Positions 38,401 through 47,095 of a stretch of 64,000 nucleotides of DNA are shown one piece after another. The notes under the pieces are model-generated. The model was not told where the DNA came from. It ran no database searches and saw nothing but the letters and a program-made list of their open reading frames with translations. A program made the position numbers and the translations under genes. This stretch comes from Andalucia godoyi (taxonomy: Eukaryota; Discoba; Jakobea; Jakobida; Andaluciidae), in the NCBI GenBank assembly GCA_009859145.1, contig VRVR01000018.1, forward strand, positions 67,688 to 131,687. The letters are read 5' to 3'. Numbering within the stretch: position 1 is the stretch's first letter; every line of letters begins with the position of its first letter.

Positions 38401-39724
38401 GTCGGATGACGGTGACTATGATGAGGAAGAATGGAGAGAAGGGCCGCTAAACAGGTTTGTTCGGTTCGCAGTTGCATTCGAACTGAGTCAAGAATTTGAT
38501 GCGAGAATCATGCGATGGACGGTTCGCATGGCAAATCTGTACCAAGTTCGAGCACTGGAAGAACTAGAAGCGCCGAATGGCGGTGGTCCACCGAGTGCGC
38601 GACGGTCCTCGTTTGATCCGTTTGACATTGCTGGGGGTGGCATTCCGCTGCTGCAGCATTCCTCGTCGTCTGCTAGCTTGCGGTCCCCAATGCTCCGTGG
38701 AACCTCCGAACTGGATCTCAACCTTCATGGATCGCAAAGGAGCGACTCTCCGTCGTTTGGAGGGAATGCAGCTTTTCAGCGCGGTTTATCGTTCAGCGCG
38801 GGATCCGGATCACCAGCCATCCGGTCTCCCGGATCTTTGCTGTCTCCTGCCTACAGTTCTGCATCGTTTCGTGGAAGCCCCGCAGTGGACCCGTTCAGTT
38901 CTTCCTTTCTTCGAAGCGAGTCCAATCCGATGGATGGCAGCGCTTCTGCTGCGGGATCGGCGACCCTTGTGTACATGGGCACCGGTGGGAACGAAAAGTC
39001 GATTCAGGGTCTTACTCCACTGTCAATCGAGCACAAGGGGGTGCAGGTTGGAGAGTCTATGCAGCAGTTTGAGTCTGACAACCTACGAGTCTTGCGAGAG
39101 ACGATGCATTCTCTTGGGAAACAGCTTGAGGAATCGCAGCGACACGTGTTTGAACTCGAAAAGAGGAGCGAGGAAAGACTCGTTCAGTGGAAAGTCACGC
39201 AGAAGGAGCTGGATGATGTGGCGAGCCGGCGCGCGGAACTTGAAAAGGAGACGCTGAACAGCCACCAGTCCCTGACCGAATACGAAATTCATCTTGCCAA
39301 TCAGAAGGAAACCATTCGAGTCACAACCATGCAGCTGCAAGATGCTAACTCGGAACTGGAGTCGCTGCGAAGGCTTGCTGCCGAACTGAAGCAGCAGGTC
39401 CAGTTCCTGACAAAGGACCGCGACGAGGAAAAGGCGGCTCGTATCATGGCCCAGAATTACTGCAAAACACTCCTCGGCAGATATCAGAACATGATGCAAG
39501 ATTCTTTTGTTTCAGAAACGGCGAATTCTATCGGTGCTCTTCCCGCAGAACTCTCACCTACGAACCAGCACGGAGTGGAGACCGCGTCAGACGCATCACT
39601 CGATTCCAACATCACTGCATCTTCAGCAACGCTTTCCAGCAATGCAACATTCGGCTCCAAGCAGCCAACGAGCGCCGTTTTCCATTCTCCGCGGCGTCCT
39701 GCACCAATCCCTCCGAAGTTCTGA
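35456..39724 (+). CDS. Large Ser-rich orphan protein with PH-like and coiled-coil parts
   Basis: 1422 residues from ATG 35456 (upstream in-frame start is non-ATG). Residues 1-540 are Ser/Gly-rich and probably disordered, with an acidic DNDDDHDDDHE run near 500. Around 545-700 a compact region (FRRIDLSVLDITIR ... VAQVDFHPGVQVFED ... VHFWFRASCAFERRV) has the strand pattern and closing helix of a PH-like fold. A second folded block follows (YGVHKFVNNDPPSLND ... HIGFLRVTRFLLVYGIYP). After another Ser-rich stretch, residues about 1190-1350 are coiled coil. The tail PRRPAPIPPKF could be an SH3 ligand. No signal peptide. Family not recognised. Confidence 0.8.
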   Translation: MSGKGGGNGKNVMFQRSPTVPSSLLRSSAIENADGSKVYLRARNSGYVNAAGTVRKDALVPLVRVDIFKDEVPKEIVIPFSENANSAVQTRSSSFSSSTAGLSTPMHNSRSSEGGTEIAFGASRSNSAGSSTIEYSSSFQSGDSDESSFEDFRNGNLRNEGSHTRNASSYSSGIQTSGSSVFEAAQHGGENAGQGARAEFTKGSGSGGSMRSPAATSYSQNADFRRHSAVEKPVSMTAEEEFLGDDAASQSTKSGDSPTNGRISSGSGSSDPHSQSQLNQRYLLKRTGTLDSLRGARGDRRVSFDEHSIESSSRDPDHAAGPHAQGHQGNFFTSASRFLSMDYPHPDGRTASNSTSDDIVEALDFDADGFPRDPSPTLGHSHTVYSLKVPDVDYGKRPSVSSGSLNPLVNRDGHQVLARSNYSGRTLRRASSVEKNDELTGTTDTMSSSESQSTRFHAPRRGSRRPSTASSAVSEDVYGEEVMSVGGDYYDNDNDDDHDDDHESAGSSVEEHDSESSNASSSRSFPSGGRVSGFKRTASRSKNSKSVKDKKEDDDLEKVIAKYVNRGEASFVVELLADPTVDAKEVPPEDRPFRRIDLSVLDITIRQKSSEGKKSFLKKLIPSYWSRVAQVDFHPGVQVFEDPRQDDVFFVELDKTVHFWFRASCAFERRVIAESIRTFNTLHCIATNQAVGDASSGSSFKPPGSALNDSAAPSRSQMVTAKGKFDRDPGIYGVHKFVNNDPPSLNDLTAWGVSGSNTIEGAYKDFLGSNSDAVVRSVRANLQTGDALFSNVWVFGLKKYPTSRKEECLVHGEDDVLKLMDFSNREHIGFLRVTRFLLVYGIYPINGMEKKRLGQSEESVQQLARQYTRRMFSTSFLRGDPSEKGKTAKSNGDGGGRDGADDDASAATAGKPNGGNANSFLRNFQDHRVPLGYGPAATVDKQNQIWERSMTEVFFPPSHPRLCVIVVYTLQRIFTKARRRIQSDDGDYDEEEWREGPLNRFVRFAVAFELSQEFDARIMRWTVRMANLYQVRALEELEAPNGGGPPSARRSSFDPFDIAGGGIPLLQHSSSSASLRSPMLRGTSELDLNLHGSQRSDSPSFGGNAAFQRGLSFSAGSGSPAIRSPGSLLSPAYSSASFRGSPAVDPFSSSFLRSESNPMDGSASAAGSATLVYMGTGGNEKSIQGLTPLSIEHKGVQVGESMQQFESDNLRVLRETMHSLGKQLEESQRHVFELEKRSEERLVQWKVTQKELDDVASRRAELEKETLNSHQSLTEYEIHLANQKETIRVTTMQLQDANSELESLRRLAAELKQQVQFLTKDRDEEKAARIMAQNYCKTLLGRYQNMMQDSFVSETANSIGALPAELSPTNQHGVETASDASLDSNITASSATLSSNATFGSKQPTSAVFHSPRRPAPIPPKF

Positions 39725-39813
39725 TTCCCGGCAGATTTGAATGGGTTTTTTATAATTATTTAATTATGTATATTTTATGAAAAGAAAAAGAAAAATGTAT
39801 TAAAGACACACCA

Positions 39814-40770
39814 CTAACTTTGAGCGGGCATTGACAAACTTGCATTCTTGCTCGCTGCTCCATGCATATTATTGGTTTCGTCGGCTTCCCTTGTATCGCA
39901 AAAGCAGTTTGAGATGTTGCGGAGAACACACTCAACATCACGTTGTGTGCAGTTCTGCGACACGGACGACGGCAAGACAGAGAACCCCAAGCTGCCATTC
40001 GCACCGCGTCGAACCACCCCAACGACACCCTTTCTGCAGCGGAAATACGTCGATGTTCCAAGCTCTGTGCGTCGGCCAGGAGTCGTTTCAAACATTTTAA
40101 AGTACTCTGATGCAATATTTTCAGAAACGTCCTCGTGCTGCGACGCGACGTCCAGCAGCCCAAGCAGCTGCGGATCGAGGTGCAGGACAATCGACGACAC
40201 AATCTCGCTCGGATGCACGGACGTACCGGATAGATTCAGGGATAAAGATTCTCCGCGTCTACGCAGTCTCTCTGCAGTTGTTTCAATCCACGGAAGCACA
40301 GATGCGCCCGACACTCTTCTGCAGCGATGCACATCGAGATGGGCCACAAGCGGACATGACTCTCGAATGCACTGCACTACATCATCGTCCACATGGGGGT
40401 CATTAGCCAAACATACTCTCCGAAGCGACGAAACACACGGCTTTTTGAACAAGGAACCGATGCGAAAACAGCATTGAGGGACTGCAAATTCCGTTGCATC
40501 ATTCGGAATCTCAGTTATTTGAAAATCAACAATTGATGTGCTTGAGCTTTGTAGGTTGCTACTCTCTTTCGCGACCATTCTCGACAACACTGGATATGTG
40601 AAGAATTCTGCATGTTGGCCGTCCTTATCAAAAGGAAACACCTGAATGGAAACGCAAGCACCATCACGCCAGCTGGAAGCCGAGTCCAATGCTATTAGTT
40701 GCCGTAAAAGCGATTGTACACGCTGCATCGTTCGCGATGAAAGCGAACAATCAAAACCATTGAGCGCCAT
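39814..40770 (-). CDS. Hypothetical protein with leucine-rich-repeat-like segment
   Basis: 318 residues from ATG 40770; the frame continues 74 codons upstream but without an ATG. The region VSSLRRVCLANDPHVDDDVV ... CPLVAHLDVHRCRRVSG ... LSLNLSGTSVHPSEI has the spacing of cysteine-containing LRRs as in F-box/LRR proteins, though only two or three repeats are visible and no F-box is present. Convergent with the Ser-rich gene (89 bp apart). Confidence 0.6.
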   Translation of the reverse strand: MALNGFDCSLSSRTMQRVQSLLRQLIALDSASSWRDGACVSIQVFPFDKDGQHAEFFTYPVLSRMVAKESSNLQSSSTSIVDFQITEIPNDATEFAVPQCCFRIGSLFKKPCVSSLRRVCLANDPHVDDDVVQCIRESCPLVAHLDVHRCRRVSGASVLPWIETTAERLRRRGESLSLNLSGTSVHPSEIVSSIVLHLDPQLLGLLDVASQHEDVSENIASEYFKMFETTPGRRTELGTSTYFRCRKGVVGVVRRGANGSLGFSVLPSSVSQNCTQRDVECVLRNISNCFCDTREADETNNMHGAASKNASLSMPAQS

Positions 40771-41024
40771 TACGCAACCAATCGAAACTGCTCCTTCCGC
40801 GTAGTACAACAAAAGAACAGCGAAACGGAAGAAGAAGGAAAAATCAGACGCAGAAAGCCAATTCTTGTTGTGCAACTGTAGTTCGTGCGCCGTTTCAAAC
40901 GGAAGTTCCTTTGGTCCTGCATTGGTCACTTTTCGCTCTGGGTGTTTTCGCGTGATTTCCGTGAAGAGAGTCCTCTGTCGTTCATTGAACACCCTCCCCC
41001 GAATAGTGCCAAAATTCTATTTCA

Positions 41025-41090
<66 letters not shown>

Positions 41091-41137
41091 GAGGAACATC
41101 AATCGTTAGAAGAAGGTCAGCAGCTGGAAGAAAAGAA
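40771..41137. other. Divergent spacer with (CA)n microsatellite
   Basis: CA repeat at about 41027-41088, between the LRR-like gene (-) and mTERF (+). Confidence 0.85.
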
Positions 41138-42496
41138 ATGTTCACGCACAGACATTTTGGGAGAATGCTTGCTTCTGAAATACATCGACTCGCATTTTCT
41201 CGGTCGCATGCAACGGTCTGTAGTACCTCCTTATATCATTATCATCATCATCACAGTTGCGATCATCATGGCCATCACGGTCGCTGTGAGAATGCTGTTC
41301 TTCGGTGTTTTTCCTCTGTGGCGAATGTTGCTGCTTTGCACGTGGATGCGGCGCCGATGATGATGATGGGTCCGCAGACGAAAGCTGTCCAAGATGCGAT
41401 AGCGTCTCCCCTTTCTCAGTTGCTTCAAACAAAGTATCAGTTTTCATTGGCATCAGTGGAGCAACTTGTGAAGGATCATCCAAAGCTGTTTGCAGAGGAG
41501 GCGATTTCGTTCGTTTCCAAGCGACTAGACGAATTCATGGTCTTTTTTGATGGGTTTCCCAGGATTTTTATTCTCCTTCGCATCCTTCTGGAAAGACATC
41601 CAGATGTTTTCTTAAGTGATGCGCACTCGCTGAGTGTATTTTCAGGAATTTTGCATATGCGCAAAGAGTACAACGTGAATGTGGATCGAATGCTAAAATA
41701 TGCCACGATCAATGCAAAGATGTCTGTGGAGCAGATTGAAGCTCGAGCTTCTTTCTTGCGAAGTGCGCTGGATCTCTCGCATGAGAAAGTTTGCAAGATT
41801 TTCGAGCGAATGCCGCAGATTGTTGGGTATAATGTGCAAAACGCAATGCAAAACCGAGTTGATTTTTTAAAGTCCATTCATGTGGATGCAGTCAAAGCAT
41901 GTGCGCGAGTTCCGCAGTTGCTAATCCTTTCTCTTGAACGAAGAATGGTCCCGCGGGCGGAATACGTCCGACAACGATTTGGGTTCACAGACGACGCGCT
42001 ACTGGGAAAGGTATTGACGCGCGCGCCATCGCTCTTGTATGTTTCTCCAGAGAGTGTTGAAGAACGTATCCAGTTTCTGGAAAAGAAGGGTTTTTCCATG
42101 GAACAGATCAAAAAGATGGTGTCCGTTGTGCCGCAGGTGCTGAATCTTTCCGTTGAGGGCCAGCTGGCTCCAAAGATGGGGTATATTCACGAACGATTCG
42201 GATTCTCTGTGGATGCAATTGCCAGCTTCCCAACTTCCTTGCTCTATTCCCTCGAGCGCAGGATACACCCCCGGCTCCAAGCTTTGCGAGGCCGTGTCGA
42301 AGTTCCATACTATCTCCTGACAGCCATTCTTCCGCCCTCGGATGCGCTATTTTGCGAAAGATTCAAGATTGATCCCCAGGATTTTGTGTCGCTTGAGAAA
42401 GATCTCGCGGATCTTGGGCATCAGCACCCTGATCTCCGTGGCCTTGTTTCGGAAAACAGAAGTACGAAATGGAAGACGGCAACCCGGTTTTCGTGA
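41138..42496 (+). CDS. mTERF-domain protein (mitochondrial)
   Basis: 452 residues from ATG 41138; earlier in-frame sequence is the CA repeat. About eight MTERF repeats are visible from residue 100 on, for example SVEQIEARASFLRSALDL, KVCKIFERMPQIVGYNV, LGKVLTRAPSLLYVS, IKKMVSVVPQVLNLSVE, VDAIASFPTSLLYSLERRI. Members bind organellar nucleic acid and affect transcription termination or ribosome assembly. The first ~70 residues are Arg/Ser-containing and lack acids at the start, consistent with a presequence, but hold a His run (HYHHHHSCDHHGHHG) and MMMM. Precise organelle role not deducible. Confidence 0.88.
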   Translation: MFTHRHFGRMLASEIHRLAFSRSHATVCSTSLYHYHHHHSCDHHGHHGRCENAVLRCFSSVANVAALHVDAAPMMMMGPQTKAVQDAIASPLSQLLQTKYQFSLASVEQLVKDHPKLFAEEAISFVSKRLDEFMVFFDGFPRIFILLRILLERHPDVFLSDAHSLSVFSGILHMRKEYNVNVDRMLKYATINAKMSVEQIEARASFLRSALDLSHEKVCKIFERMPQIVGYNVQNAMQNRVDFLKSIHVDAVKACARVPQLLILSLERRMVPRAEYVRQRFGFTDDALLGKVLTRAPSLLYVSPESVEERIQFLEKKGFSMEQIKKMVSVVPQVLNLSVEGQLAPKMGYIHERFGFSVDAIASFPTSLLYSLERRIHPRLQALRGRVEVPYYLLTAILPPSDALFCERFKIDPQDFVSLEKDLADLGHQHPDLRGLVSENRSTKWKTATRFS

Positions 42497-42742
42497 GAAC
42501 GAGCAACTCGCATTTCCTTCCCTGCAGCAAGTTTTTTTGATTATTAAATTCTCTTTTGTACAGTGTCAACGACGGGCAGCAAGTAGTATTCTTCAACAGG
42601 TTATTGTAAACACGACATTTCTTTTTTAAAAAACGCATTCGGTGTTTAATGTAGTTGTGATGTGATGTGATGTAAGATTATGATATGTAATGTTATGTAT
42701 GAAAACACGCGCGGTCCGGTCGCTTTCACTGAGAGGTGGTCT

Positions 42743-44041
42743 TCAGAAATCAGGTTGCACACGGAGCGACAGAATCCCGATATCAACAACATCGGACGCA
42801 CAAGACGCATACGAATCCTCGCTACTCCCGCACTCCTGCACATCCAAAGGAAACGGGATGTTACTTTGCTCGGTCTGTGATTCCAGCCGCTGGGGAGCTC
42901 GTTTTGGCCGAGAAGCTTCATGCGGCGTTCCGTCTACAGGACTGACGCAAGCGCGTTCTTGTGCACCTTCAGAATCAACACTTTTGCTTGTCTCGCTAGG
43001 CTCTTCTGCAATCATGGACGGAAACGACTCGCTAGACAAATCCCCAGCAGCATGGCTCACGGAAGAGTTGTTCAAAAACTGGTCTATCACTTCCCACTCT
43101 TCGTGCTCCATCACAAGAGACTCGGGCAGCACAAGCTCGTTCGTCATCTCCTTGTCCTTGTCCTTGTCCTTGTCCTTGTCCTTGTTTGCCATCACCATTG
43201 CTGATGACAGCTGCTTATTGTCATCGTGCACACCAGCGTTCGAATGAGTGGTTGATGACAACGGTGGGCGATGAAGAGGCTGGAACAGCGGGGAATTCAT
43301 GATGATTTCGTGATGCGTCATCAAAAGCTGCTTGATTTGCACCACATCGGCCACCAACGACGATTCAAGCATTGACACTCGTTGTCTCAGATGCTCATTT
43401 TCCCTCTGCAGCAGATCAAGCCTGGTCTTGTCCACTGATTCAGTACCTGCCGTGCATTGTTCCTTTTCCGCACACCTGTTGTCAAACAGGACTTTTGCAT
43501 GTAGTCTCTTTGCTGTCCTTGCATGTCCTTCTGCTTCACCATCGCCTGCCCCATCATCTTCCGCTGCATCGGCATCTTCATGTCTCCGCATCCCTAATGG
43601 GGAAGCGCCATAGTAATGACTGGAATCCTTCGAATGATGAAACAAATTCGAAGGAGAAGGCAATGTCACAGTATCATCATGCAAGGACGCTTGCACTCCA
43701 ATCACTGGTTTGGGATGCACTTCCGGTTCTGCGTAGCATCGAGAAAAGACTGGGCACGACGGAATCGGAGACCACATCAATGCAACGCTGTTGCTACTGT
43801 TGCTGCAGTTCTGATTTTCATGCTCCACTGCCTTTCGATACCGCAGATGCTTTTCTTGTTGTTTTGGGGTTGTGAAACTGTGAATAGCAGTCGACGACGA
43901 CGACGACGACGACGACGCATTTGCAGAAGTGGATTTTGAACGAGATTTCTTCGATGATTTGGAGCTGCTGCACATAGGATACGGGATTCCAAAAGAATCG
44001 CTCAGGAAATCAAACAAGGAAGGTGCCGTTGGATTCGGCAT
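42743..44041 (-). CDS. Leucine-zipper-type coiled-coil protein, hypothetical
   Basis: 432 residues from ATG 44041. N-terminus MPNPTAPSLFDFLSDSF, then a basic Ser/Lys-rich stretch and an 8-Ser run encoded by a CGA/TCG trinucleotide repeat. Residues about 210-245 (LLQRENEHLRQRVSMLESSL) form a short leucine zipper. The stretch before it (RTAKRLHAKVLFDNR) only weakly resembles a bZIP basic region. A (DK)n repeat and an acidic C-terminus follow. A transcription-factor role is possible but unsupported. Confidence 0.65.
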   Translation of the reverse strand: MPNPTAPSLFDFLSDSFGIPYPMCSSSKSSKKSRSKSTSANASSSSSSSSTAIHSFTTPKQQEKHLRYRKAVEHENQNCSNSSNSVALMWSPIPSCPVFSRCYAEPEVHPKPVIGVQASLHDDTVTLPSPSNLFHHSKDSSHYYGASPLGMRRHEDADAAEDDGAGDGEAEGHARTAKRLHAKVLFDNRCAEKEQCTAGTESVDKTRLDLLQRENEHLRQRVSMLESSLVADVVQIKQLLMTHHEIIMNSPLFQPLHRPPLSSTTHSNAGVHDDNKQLSSAMVMANKDKDKDKDKDKEMTNELVLPESLVMEHEEWEVIDQFLNNSSVSHAAGDLSSESFPSMIAEEPSETSKSVDSEGAQERACVSPVDGTPHEASRPKRAPQRLESQTEQSNIPFPLDVQECGSSEDSYASCASDVVDIGILSLRVQPDF

Positions 44042-44645
44042 TCTGCAGACAATAAAAACCACCGAACCAAAAACAAAAACAAAAAAATTATTATTATTAT
44101 TCAGAATCCACTCGTTATATCACTCAACAACAACATAATATATAATCATAACAATGGGAGAGAAATAAAATTAAATTTGAAAACTGAAAATTGAAAAATT
44201 CCAACAACAAAATTTAAATAAATTGCATGTTTTGCACGGTGGAAAATTAACGTTCGTTTTTGGCGGTCATATTTGCAGCAATTCGACTACAGAGTTGAAA
44301 AGCTACTTTAATACTGTAAAACAAAAATGGCGGCCCGAAAGTAGTCCAAAAAGACTCTATTAAAAATAATCGTAATATTTCATAAAAGTCTCCGACTACA
44401 AAACGACGTGGGTCTTTTTGGTTTTCGCTCTGTCGACAAACGCTCTTTTCTCGATTGCTCTTTGAGCTGTTTTTCTTTTTCTTTTCTTTCTTAGTTTTGC
44501 AATTTGTATCGTTATAATTTATTTATTTATTTATTTATTTTTTTGTGGTTTTTTTCTTTTCTTCTTTTTTTCCTGGTGTTCTTTTATATTTGGCTGTGCG
44601 AGTAGGAGTAGGAGTAGGAGTAGGAGGTTCGCACATTGCTGAAAA
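44042..44645. other. Divergent AT-rich spacer with (GAGTAG)n
   Basis: Between the zipper gene (-) and the sterol oxidase (+). Strongly A/T-rich, with TTATTTAT repeats near 44520-44540 and about five GAGTAG units at 44600-44628 just before the ATG at 44646, probably in the 5' UTR. Confidence 0.6.
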
Positions 44646-45467
44646 ATGAGTTATCAGACGTCCGAGGTGATGAAGTCGTTTGAGGCGTGGTGGGCGCAGA
44701 TGGTGGCGGAGCGTGGGGAGTATGCAATGACGACATATGTTCCATTTGCTTTTATCATTGGGTCGTACATTCTCTTCAATCTTCCGCTTTTCATACTCGA
44801 TTTGTGGAACCCAGAGTTTCTTCAAAAGTACAAGATCCAGGAAAACAAGCCTGTGACGCTGTCCAATCTTTTGAAATGCGGACGCAAGATCATGTTCAAT
44901 TACTTTTGCGTGATGCTTCCTCTGGTTTTGCTGTCTTTTCCCATCTTCCGGTTTGTGGGAATGCATGCAGATGCGCCTTTGCCGCCGCTGTCCTATATGC
45001 TGATGCAGGTGTTCTGCTTCATGCTTTGCGAAGACTTTTCTCATTATTGGATGCATCGATTGCTCCATCATCCGTCCGTTTATCACATGGTCCACAACAT
45101 CCATCACGAGTGGACCGCACCCTTTGGACTGACTGCGTCGTACGCGCATCCTATTGAAATTATCCTGCTAGGATTCGCCACGTTCTCGGGACCACTGCTG
45201 TACGGTCCTCATGTCGTTACTTTCTTGATCTGGGTCGGGCTTCGGCAGGCGCTTGCGATCGAAACGCACTGCGGATACGAGTTCCCTTTCTCACCGAATA
45301 AGCTCTTCCCGTTTGTGGGTGGCGCTGCGTTCCACGACTTTCATCACAAGACTATCAATGGAAACTTTGCTTCCAATTTCACGTTCTGGGACACGCTTTT
45401 CGGCACCGACATTGACTTTTGGGAGAGCGAAGAGAAGAAGAAGAGAAGATCGGACAAGACCGATTAA
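44646..45467 (+). CDS. C-4 methylsterol monooxygenase (fatty acid hydroxylase superfamily)
   Basis: 273 residues, ATG 44646. Removes the C-4 methyl groups of sterol precursors in the ER with cytochrome b5. Three His boxes of the di-iron centre are present: HYWMH near residue 137, HNIHH near 155 and FHDFHH near 233. Hydrophobic segments lie at about 28-50, 80-102, 112-130 and 178-200. Length matches ERG25/SMO1 proteins. The last residues are Lys/Arg-rich (EEKKKRRSDKTD), close to but not a canonical KKxx retrieval signal. The organism therefore probably makes its own sterols. Confidence 0.9.
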   Translation: MSYQTSEVMKSFEAWWAQMVAERGEYAMTTYVPFAFIIGSYILFNLPLFILDLWNPEFLQKYKIQENKPVTLSNLLKCGRKIMFNYFCVMLPLVLLSFPIFRFVGMHADAPLPPLSYMLMQVFCFMLCEDFSHYWMHRLLHHPSVYHMVHNIHHEWTAPFGLTASYAHPIEIILLGFATFSGPLLYGPHVVTFLIWVGLRQALAIETHCGYEFPFSPNKLFPFVGGAAFHDFHHKTINGNFASNFTFWDTLFGTDIDFWESEEKKKRRSDKTD

Positions 45468-45525
45468 CCGGGCGTATCAGCTGAATGCGTGTGTCTGTGT
45501 ATTGTACTGTTGCTGCTTTGGTATT

Positions 45526-45557
<32 letters not shown>

Positions 45558-45699
45558 CTCTCTCACACACACTCTCTCTCACTCAATCACTCTCACGTCT
45601 CAAACGTTGTACATTGAATCATATTATTCCCTCTACTATTCATTCATTCTTTTTAGTCCTTCTGGTTGCGCTATTCTGCTGTGCATGCTGGCTTTGCCT
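45468..45699. repeat. Convergent spacer with (CT)n/(CA)n microsatellites
   Basis: Alternating CT and CA runs at about 45530-45590; 3' regions of the sterol oxidase (+) and DPCD (-). Confidence 0.8.
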
Positions 45700-46350
45700 T
45701 CATTGTTGCTTGCATTCCACATCGCCGTCTTTCTTGGGTGCCTTTTGTCTGCGAGCGCGTTCGCGGACTTCTATCTCAACTGCCTTCTTCGGTTTCTTGT
45801 ACTCTACAATGAGAGTTCCGACGGTTCGGAGTTGTGGACCAGGAACCCTTTGCTGGTCGAAACGAAACGAAAGGTGATCGTCCACAAGCTTGATTCCGAG
45901 TCTTTTGAGATCCGGGATTGCGAACCTCTTGTAGTACTTCTTGTTGGACGTCCGAATCACGACCTCGTCCTTGTCACCATCCACAAACACGGAAAATGCA
46001 TCATCTGGATAATCAAACAAGTTGCGCACTCGGAATCCGTATGCTCCAGCGGAGTCAGATCGCGAAAACTGCGGATTGGATGTGGCAGAGGGAGTCATGT
46101 CCAGCAATGAGCCTCCAGAGCTGCTGCCACTCGATGATGATGCACGGATCGGTGCATTCCCCAACTCGTAATCCCACTCTGTAAACCCACCAATCGGCCG
46201 CGGCTTCCGAGACTTTCGCATCAGCAACGCATCGCTCGCAATCTCCCATTCCTCGAGAACCTCGGTCCCGTCTTTGTACACCTTTTTCACTTGCAGCCTC
46301 CCTGCCTCCACAAACGACTGGAACGAATATCCATCATCCGTCTCCTCCAT
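45700..46350 (-). CDS. DPCD: DPCD family protein
   Basis: 216 residues, ATG 46350. In vertebrates DPCD is needed for motile cilia and associates with the RUVBL1/2 chaperone complex. The frame shows the family's hallmark: RVRNLFDYPDDAFSVFVD, VIRTSNKKYYKRFAIPDL, IVEYKKPKKAVEIE and a C-terminal DGDVECKQQ close to the human ending NDGDCKTQ. A Ser/Gly-rich insert lies near residues 72-82. Together with the dynein heavy chain it indicates a motile flagellum. Confidence 0.93.
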   Translation of the reverse strand: MEETDDGYSFQSFVEAGRLQVKKVYKDGTEVLEEWEIASDALLMRKSRKPRPIGGFTEWDYELGNAPIRASSSSGSSSGGSLLDMTPSATSNPQFSRSDSAGAYGFRVRNLFDYPDDAFSVFVDGDKDEVVIRTSNKKYYKRFAIPDLKRLGIKLVDDHLSFRFDQQRVPGPQLRTVGTLIVEYKKPKKAVEIEVRERARRQKAPKKDGDVECKQQ

Positions 46351-46381
46351 TCCTTCTCTCGCTCACACACTCCCTCGTTCA

Positions 46382-46415
<34 letters not shown>

Positions 46416-47095
46416 TGCTTGCTTGTCCGCCTTAGACAATGTCTTACTTTGTGTCGCCCAACAGACAAACGACGGAGGTTCTCCCTGCTTCGACAGTTTT
46501 CCAGTTTTCTCTTCAGAACGTACGGTCGCCAGCTTTGTGTGTCAAGCAATACGATGTTCCTACCGTAGGCAAGTCTTGAATGTCTTCTTTCTTCACGTTT
46601 TTTTTCTTTCCGTTATTTCTTCTGTTTGTTTGTGTTTTATATAATCGAACTCTCAAGCAGCACCTCTCATCAAGGACAAAACAACTCATGGCTCCAAAGA
46701 GGGATCTTCCCAACAAACTCAAACCGGCCATGCCCGAAGATACCGAGAACCCAGGAACCCGTTGATCCCCCTTTCGTCGGAGGCCGAGAGCAAGAAAGAA
46801 GAAGCGATGACCCCTTTGATGCAAAGCAACCTGCATTGAAGAGTTGGTGCTCGCCCCCAATTAAAGAAGCAAAAACACGTGGCTTGGATCTGCTTCGGTG
46901 ACAGCTTAGCCGATGATGACCAACAAGGATTCATGTTTTCGCGAGCGGACCTGTTTGCGTTTATATATATATATATATATATATAAACATTTTTTGTATT
47001 TTCTTTTCCTGGATTTATTGTACAATTCAACTGGCGACTGTCTAGAGAGCGCAAGCGCGCTACAAGAAAAGTAGCGTGCTTGTAATGATTTCGTT
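46351..47095. other. Spacer with (CA)n and (AT)n; one candidate small spliced gene
   Basis: (CA)n at about 46384-46412 and (TA)n at about 46964-46985. The only coding candidate is the short spliced frame 46439-46765 (listed). Confidence 0.5.
46439..46765 (+). CDS. Possible small spliced gene (intron about 46565-46660)
   Basis: ATG 46439 opens 42 codons (MSYFVSPNRQ ... KQYDVPT) up to a GTAGGCAAG donor-like site at 46565. A T-rich stretch and CAAGCAG acceptor at 46660 lead in phase 0 to 34 codons (containing KRDLPNKLKPAMPED) and TGA at 46763. Total 76 residues, not recognised. The two other downstream frames are also open, so splice choice is unproven. Confidence 0.28.

Noticed and set aside
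43141-43190. TCCTTG repeat as a CRISPR-like or regulatory array
   Set aside because: Simple hexanucleotide repeat coding for (DK)n within the zipper protein.
43480-43560. bZIP DNA-binding basic region
   Set aside because: The region before the zipper lacks the N-x7-R/K pattern at the right spacing.
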